The notes under the pieces were generated by a model that saw nothing but the letters and a program-made list of their open reading frames with translations, had not been told where the DNA came from and did not search any database. A DNA stretch of 64,000 bases from Roseiarcus sp036488815 (GTDB lineage Bacteria > Pseudomonadota > Alphaproteobacteria > Rhizobiales > Beijerinckiaceae): NCBI GenBank assembly GCA_036488815.1, contig DASXGX010000017.1, positions 1-64,000 on the forward strand, written 5' to 3'. Position 1 is the stretch's first letter, and the number at the start of each line of letters is the position of its first letter. Below are positions 60,356 to 64,000 of the stretch, one piece after another. A program made the position numbers and the translations under genes.

Positions 60356-60574
60356 ATGTCGCGCAGGATGATGATCGCCTCAATGGGACTGCTCGTATTG
60401 TTGAGTTTATTCAACTTGGTTGCGCTGCTCCTCAACACCTCGCAGTCGTCCAGAGCGGCGGTTGGCGGGACGAAATATGAAGACCTGGTCCGTGATCCTG
60501 AGTTCACGCGCGCGGTACAGTCGATTGTGCAGGACTGTAAAGTTAATGTCGACCTTGCCATTCTGAAGTGTTGA
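60356..60574 (+). CDS. Small single-pass membrane protein, unknown
   Basis: Protein of 72 residues. The start at 60356 follows GGGAGG; the frame extends upstream without a ribosome site. One membrane helix (MGLLVLLSLFNLVALLL) with a basic start MSRRMM, so N-in, then a 45-residue periplasmic part with two Cys, ending DCKVNVDLAILKC. Not recognised. The carotenoid oxygenase gene starts 175 bases downstream. Confidence 0.6.
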   Translation: MSRRMMIASMGLLVLLSLFNLVALLLNTSQSSRAAVGGTKYEDLVRDPEFTRAVQSIVQDCKVNVDLAILKC

Positions 60575-60749
60575 GCGACAGGCGACCGAGCCCGACTTCA
60601 CTCCTACCTTGCAGTTGCCCGAATCGCTGGCCCTGGGGGGCAACCGGCGCGACCGGCCGCTGCTGGGCGACATGCTTTCGATTTCCGTTCGTTCAGCCCT
60701 TTCTCCCCCACCTCCTTGCTTCTTGATTGTGAGATAGGGGAAGGGCACT

Positions 60750-62192
60750 GTGCGCAAAAAGGACGGCCGAGCGATCGCTGCCTTCGAGCCTTTGGGAGTC
60801 AACGCCGTGGATGGACTGCAGTCCAGCGACCCCTATCTATCCGGCAATTTCGCGCCCATTCGTAGCGAGGACGATCACGACCTCGAGGTCGTCGGGACGA
60901 TCCCCAGGGCCTTGGCCGGTGCGTTTTACCGCAACGGTCCCAACCCTCAGTTCGAGCCACGCGGGCGCTACCACTGGTTCACCGGCGATGGCATGATCCA
61001 CGGCTTCTTCGTCGCGGACGGCAAGGTGAGCTATCGCAATCGCTACGTCCGCACGCCAAAATGGCGGCTAGAGAACGCCGCGGGAAGAGCGCTGTTCAAC
61101 GGCTTCGATCCGAGAGGCGCAGACCCTTCCGTCATCGGCGCCGATAGCGGCGTCGCCAACACGAATATCGTCTGGCACGCGAACCGCCTGCTCGCCCTCG
61201 AGGAGGGCCACAAGCCGTTCGAACTCGATCCGATCAGCCTCGAATCGCGTGGCTATGTCGAGCAATACAAGGGCCGCGTCACCGCGCACCCCAAGTTGGA
61301 CCCCGCGACAGGCGAGATGGTCTGGTTCGGTTACTCCGTTGGCGACAAGCCGTTCTCGAAGATGGTTTCCTACGGCGTGACCAATGCCGAAGGCCGCGTG
61401 ACCCGGCGCGACGATTTCGAGGCGCCGTTTTCGAGCATGGTGCACGACTTCCTCGTCACCGATCGGCACGCCCTGTTTCCCATCCTGCCGCTGACCGGCG
61501 ATCTCCAACGGGTCATGCGCGGCGGGCCGGCCTACGCATGGGAGCCGGAGAAAGGCGCCCACGTCGGCGTGATGGCGCGCGACGCAGGCGTCGAGACCAT
61601 GCGCTGGTTCACGGCCGAGGCCTGCTACGTGTTCCATCCCATGAACGCCTGGGACGACGGCGACAAGATCTTCGCGGACGTCATGGAATATCCGGTCGCG
61701 CCGTTGTTTCCCAACGTCGACGGCTCCGTACCCAAGCGCTCGTCGGCCCGTCTGGTGCGATGGACTTTCGATCTCGCGGCGGCCTCAAACGCGATAAAGC
61801 GCGAGCCGCTCGACGACTTGCCGGGCGAGTTTCCGCGCTTCGACGAACGTCGCGCGGGCCTGGGCTACCGATATGGTTGGTTCGCAGGAAAGGCCAATTT
61901 GCGCGAAGACGGCGCGTTCGACTGCATCGCTCACATCGACATGAAAACGGGAAAGCGAACGACATACGACTTCCCCGTCGGCGATGCGCCCGGGGAGCCG
62001 ATCTTCATTCCCCGTTCCAGCGAAGCTCCAGAGGGCGATGGATGGGTCATCGCAGTGGTCTATCGCGGCGCTGAGGCCCGCAGCGATTTCCTGGTGTTCG
62101 ACGCAGGGGATATCAAGGCTGGACCAATCGGAATCGCCAAGATGCCGCGACGTGTTCCCTTCGGCTTCCACGGAAATTGGCGACCGGTGTGA
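60750..62192 (+). CDS. Carotenoid cleavage oxygenase family protein
   Basis: Non-heme Fe(II) dioxygenase of the CCD/lignostilbene family, 480 residues. Four His ligands are visible in order: TAHPKLDPATGE, MVHDFLVTDRH, YVFHPMNAWDDGD and the C-terminal GFHGNWRP. The GTG at 60750 follows AGGGGAAGGG. No carotenoid genes are near, so substrate (apocarotenoid or stilbenoid) is open. Confidence 0.9.
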   Translation: MRKKDGRAIAAFEPLGVNAVDGLQSSDPYLSGNFAPIRSEDDHDLEVVGTIPRALAGAFYRNGPNPQFEPRGRYHWFTGDGMIHGFFVADGKVSYRNRYVRTPKWRLENAAGRALFNGFDPRGADPSVIGADSGVANTNIVWHANRLLALEEGHKPFELDPISLESRGYVEQYKGRVTAHPKLDPATGEMVWFGYSVGDKPFSKMVSYGVTNAEGRVTRRDDFEAPFSSMVHDFLVTDRHALFPILPLTGDLQRVMRGGPAYAWEPEKGAHVGVMARDAGVETMRWFTAEACYVFHPMNAWDDGDKIFADVMEYPVAPLFPNVDGSVPKRSSARLVRWTFDLAAASNAIKREPLDDLPGEFPRFDERRAGLGYRYGWFAGKANLREDGAFDCIAHIDMKTGKRTTYDFPVGDAPGEPIFIPRSSEAPEGDGWVIAVVYRGAEARSDFLVFDAGDIKAGPIGIAKMPRRVPFGFHGNWRPV

Positions 62193-62290
62193 CGCGACGC
62201 TCACGCCGCGGCGACAAAAGCGCCGGTGGGTCTCGCCCTTGACGGGGCGCGCCGCCGGCTTCGGCGCCGGCGGCGTGCGATCCAGACCCG

Positions 62291-63391
62291 TCAGGCCGGA
62301 TTGTAGCGTGTGAGCCAATGCGCATAGGGCGCCGGCAGAGTTGCCCAGGCAGGTCGTTCGGTTTCCAACTTGCGCGCCGCGGCGTAAGGCCAGTGTGGAT
62401 TTGCAAGCAGCGGCCGACCGAGCATCACAAGGTCGAGCTTCTCGTCCCGGATCAAGCCCTCGGCCTGTTCCGGTTCGCTGATGAACCAACTCGTCGACGC
62501 GGGCAGGCCGGATTCGCGCCGCACGCGCTCCGCCACCGGCGCCAGAAATGCCGGTCCCCATGGGATTTGCGCAGCCAGGGTCGAGAACCCCATGCTGACG
62601 TCGATCATATCAAGCCCTTCGGTCTTGAAGAGGCGCACGAGGTCGATCCCCTCGGCGAGGGTCTCTTCGTCCCGACCATCGAATTCGATGACGCCGAGCC
62701 GCGCGGTGAGCGCCCGATCCTCGGGCCATACTTTGCGGACCGCACGGAGGGTTTCGATCAGGAAGCGGCTACGATTCTGGAAGCTGCCGCCATATTCGTC
62801 CTCGCGCCGGTTCGAATGAGACGACAGGAAACTTTGCGCGAGGTATCCGTGTGCGAAGTGCAGAACGAGCCACTCGAATCCGATGTCGCGGGCGCGCTCG
62901 GCGGCAGCGACGAAGTCGTTTCGGACGCGCATGATGTCGTCTTTTGTCATCGCGCGCGGTACGCGCGGCAAGCCGCCGCCCAAGGCGATGGCCGAGGGCC
63001 CGATCGTCTCCCAGCTCCGCGGGTCCGTCTCGGGAATATGATCGTCGCCTTCCCAGGGCTTGTTGGCGCTCGCCTTACGACCGGCATGGCCGATTTGGAT
63101 TCCCGGCACGGCGCCGTGCTGTTTGATCGCCGCGACCGCTGGCGCCAGCGCTTCGGCCTGCGCGTCGTTCCAAAGGCCCAGGCATCCCGGCGTGATCCGG
63201 CCTTCGGGCGAGACGCCGGTCGCTTCGACGACCACCAGCCCGGATCCGCCCCGAGCCAGAGCCGCGAGATGGATGTGGTGCCAGTCGTTTGCGACGCCAT
63301 CCTCGGCGGAGTATTGGCACATCGGGGACACTGCGATGCGATTGCGCAGCGTCACGGCCTTCAGGGCGAAGGGGTCGAACAAGGACGGCAT
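62291..63391 (-). CDS. NADH:flavin oxidoreductase, old yellow enzyme (YqjM/XenA-like)
   Basis: FMN ene-reductase, 366 residues. AVSPMCQYSAEDGVANDWHH has the Cys/Tyr typical of the YqjM/XenA class, and GIQIGHAGRKAS the substrate His. The ATG at 63391 gives MPSLFDPFALK. Divergent from an ArsR gene that probably represses it. Acts on enals, enones or nitro compounds. Confidence 0.93.
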   Translation of the reverse strand: MPSLFDPFALKAVTLRNRIAVSPMCQYSAEDGVANDWHHIHLAALARGGSGLVVVEATGVSPEGRITPGCLGLWNDAQAEALAPAVAAIKQHGAVPGIQIGHAGRKASANKPWEGDDHIPETDPRSWETIGPSAIALGGGLPRVPRAMTKDDIMRVRNDFVAAAERARDIGFEWLVLHFAHGYLAQSFLSSHSNRREDEYGGSFQNRSRFLIETLRAVRKVWPEDRALTARLGVIEFDGRDEETLAEGIDLVRLFKTEGLDMIDVSMGFSTLAAQIPWGPAFLAPVAERVRRESGLPASTSWFISEPEQAEGLIRDEKLDLVMLGRPLLANPHWPYAAARKLETERPAWATLPAPYAHWLTRYNPA

Positions 63392-63436
63392 TGGGGCTCC
63401 ATCGAGAGGCTTGCAGGGTTGCTCGCCTCCATCGCA

Positions 63437-63456
63437 TGTTCTAGTTTATACGAACA
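63437..63456. promoter_or_regulatory. Inverted repeat between OYE and ArsR genes
   Basis: TGTTC (63437-63441) and GAACA (63452-63456) form an inverted repeat with a 10-base spacer in the 93-base divergent gap; ArsR-type operators often look like this. Confidence 0.45.
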
Positions 63457-63484
63457 AATGAAAACGGCGTGTGCTGGGGGCTGG

Positions 63485-63787
63485 ATGCGCTCGTACAAAC
63501 ACCCTGCGATCGAGGACGTCAGGCTCGAAGACGTGTTCTACGCCTTGAGCGACCCCGTCCGGCTGGAGATCGTCAATCGGCTCGCCCGGAAGGGGGAGGC
63601 GACCTGCGCGGCTCTCGATGGCGGGCGGCCGAAGTCCAGCATGTCGCACCATTTCCGGGTGTTGCGAGATGCTGGGCTCGTGCAGACCCGCAACGAGGGC
63701 GTGCAGGCGATCAACAGTCTCCGGCGTGACGAACTGGATCGCTGCTTCCCCGGCCTGCTGGCCGTCGTCCTGACCCTGGCCGCCTGA
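63485..63787 (+). CDS. ArsR-family transcriptional regulator
   Basis: Small winged-helix repressor, 100 residues. DVFYALSDPVRLEIVNRLAR at the start and SMSHHFRVLRDAGLVQTRNEG as the recognition helix. ATG 63485 is chosen (GGGGG upstream); 63458 is an alternative. No metal-site Cys pairs are evident, so it probably senses an organic compound. Divergent from the OYE gene. Confidence 0.88.
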   Translation: MRSYKHPAIEDVRLEDVFYALSDPVRLEIVNRLARKGEATCAALDGGRPKSSMSHHFRVLRDAGLVQTRNEGVQAINSLRRDELDRCFPGLLAVVLTLAA

Positions 63788-63957
63788 GGACAGTTGGCGG
63801 GATGCAGCGCCGCAGCGCCGCCTGAGCCAGACGCGGACCCGCTGCGTATCGAACTTCTTGGCTTGCGTCCAACACGGGCGCAACTTGGCCGCGACTGCCG
63901 GATGACATAAAATTCATCGGCAACGCTCGCCACGCGCTACACCCACGCGGAGGCCTC

Positions 63958-64000
63958 ATGACCGCGGCTGACAACCTCGCCATCGCTCAAGAATTTCTTC
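63958..64000 (+). CDS. Start of a further gene, cut by window edge
   Basis: ATG at 63958 after GGAGG, reading MTAADNLAIAQEFL. Only 14 codons are visible. The start resembles SnoaL-like/NTF2-fold proteins, but this is a guess. Confidence 0.4.
   Translation, partial: MTAADNLAIAQEFL

Noticed and set aside
62318..63787. 489-codon plus frame that could make a long fusion to ArsR
   Set aside because: Upstream part is antisense to the OYE gene; a good start lies at 63485 and gives normal ArsR length.

Overview
The window is high-GC, gene-dense chromosomal DNA (about 65 genes, few gaps over 300 bases) from an alphaproteobacterium, most likely Hyphomicrobiales (Rhizobiales). The reasons are the divergent katG-oxyR pair, an lptM-lysA-DUF4175 (TIGR02302-type) row, a pal-cpoB-tilS row, a YcbB-like L,D-transpeptidase followed by a YcbK/DUF882 protein, a cheA-W-R-B-Y-D type chemotaxis operon, and intergenic hairpins of the kind common in these genomes. 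A Beijerinckiaceae/Methylocystaceae-like host is possible but cannot be settled from the sequence alone. I see no tRNA, rRNA, insertion sequence, prophage or CRISPR array.

Layout. 1-2.83 kb: thiamine synthesis (thiO, cut by the window edge, and thiC) under a TPP riboswitch, minus strand. 3-5.6 kb: an exported cupin, an aldo/keto reductase and a Tat-exported DsrE-like protein. 5.8-10.3 kb: a LysR regulator divergent from a beta-hydroxyacid dehydrogenase-lrgA-lrgB operon, then a class III cyclase. 10.3-12.1 kb: folP-folB-folK. 12.3-13.2 kb: two tandem small secreted proteins with a nearly identical C-terminal tail. 13.2-18.4 kb: a membrane protein, katG/oxyR and nitronate monooxygenase. 18.6-21.3 kb: pal-cpoB-tilS, separated from tolQRAB. 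21.5-27.1 kb: the sufB-cupin-sufC-sufD-sufS-DUF59 operon. 27.2-36.1 kb: housekeeping genes (VOC protein, Sir2, UPF0178, lptM-lysA, DUF4175, HIG1, cobalamin adenosyltransferase, FAH hydrolase, anmK). 36.2-42.5 kb: nitroreductase/LysR pair, rpsA, a Gly/Tyr-rich secreted protein, DUF3311-mctP. 42.5-49.6 kb: a tightly coupled chemotaxis operon read leftward. 49.9-58.8 kb: oligoendopeptidase F, a sigma-54 response regulator, two peptidoglycan enzymes, serB and miaA. 58.9-64 kb: TetR/SpoIIAA-like pair, small membrane protein, carotenoid oxygenase, OYE/ArsR pair, and the start of a further gene.

Working together: the suf genes assemble Fe-S clusters, which ThiC needs. KatG/OxyR and the nitro/flavin enzymes form a stress and xenobiotic layer. 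Pal, CpoB, AnmK, the L,D-transpeptidase and the YcbK protein serve the cell envelope. The chemotaxis operon carries two CheY proteins, CheD, an unusual long STAS protein and an unknown terminal gene, but no receptor gene.

Most interesting: the paired small secreted proteins (12.3-13.2 kb), whose two-Cys tail is under visible purifying selection while the middle has diverged; the cupin translationally coupled inside the suf operon; the hydroxyacid dehydrogenase-LrgAB operon, suggestive of hydroxyacid/glycerate transport; and the unassigned chemotaxis accessory genes. Functions are inferred from recognised motifs and context; no database search was possible.
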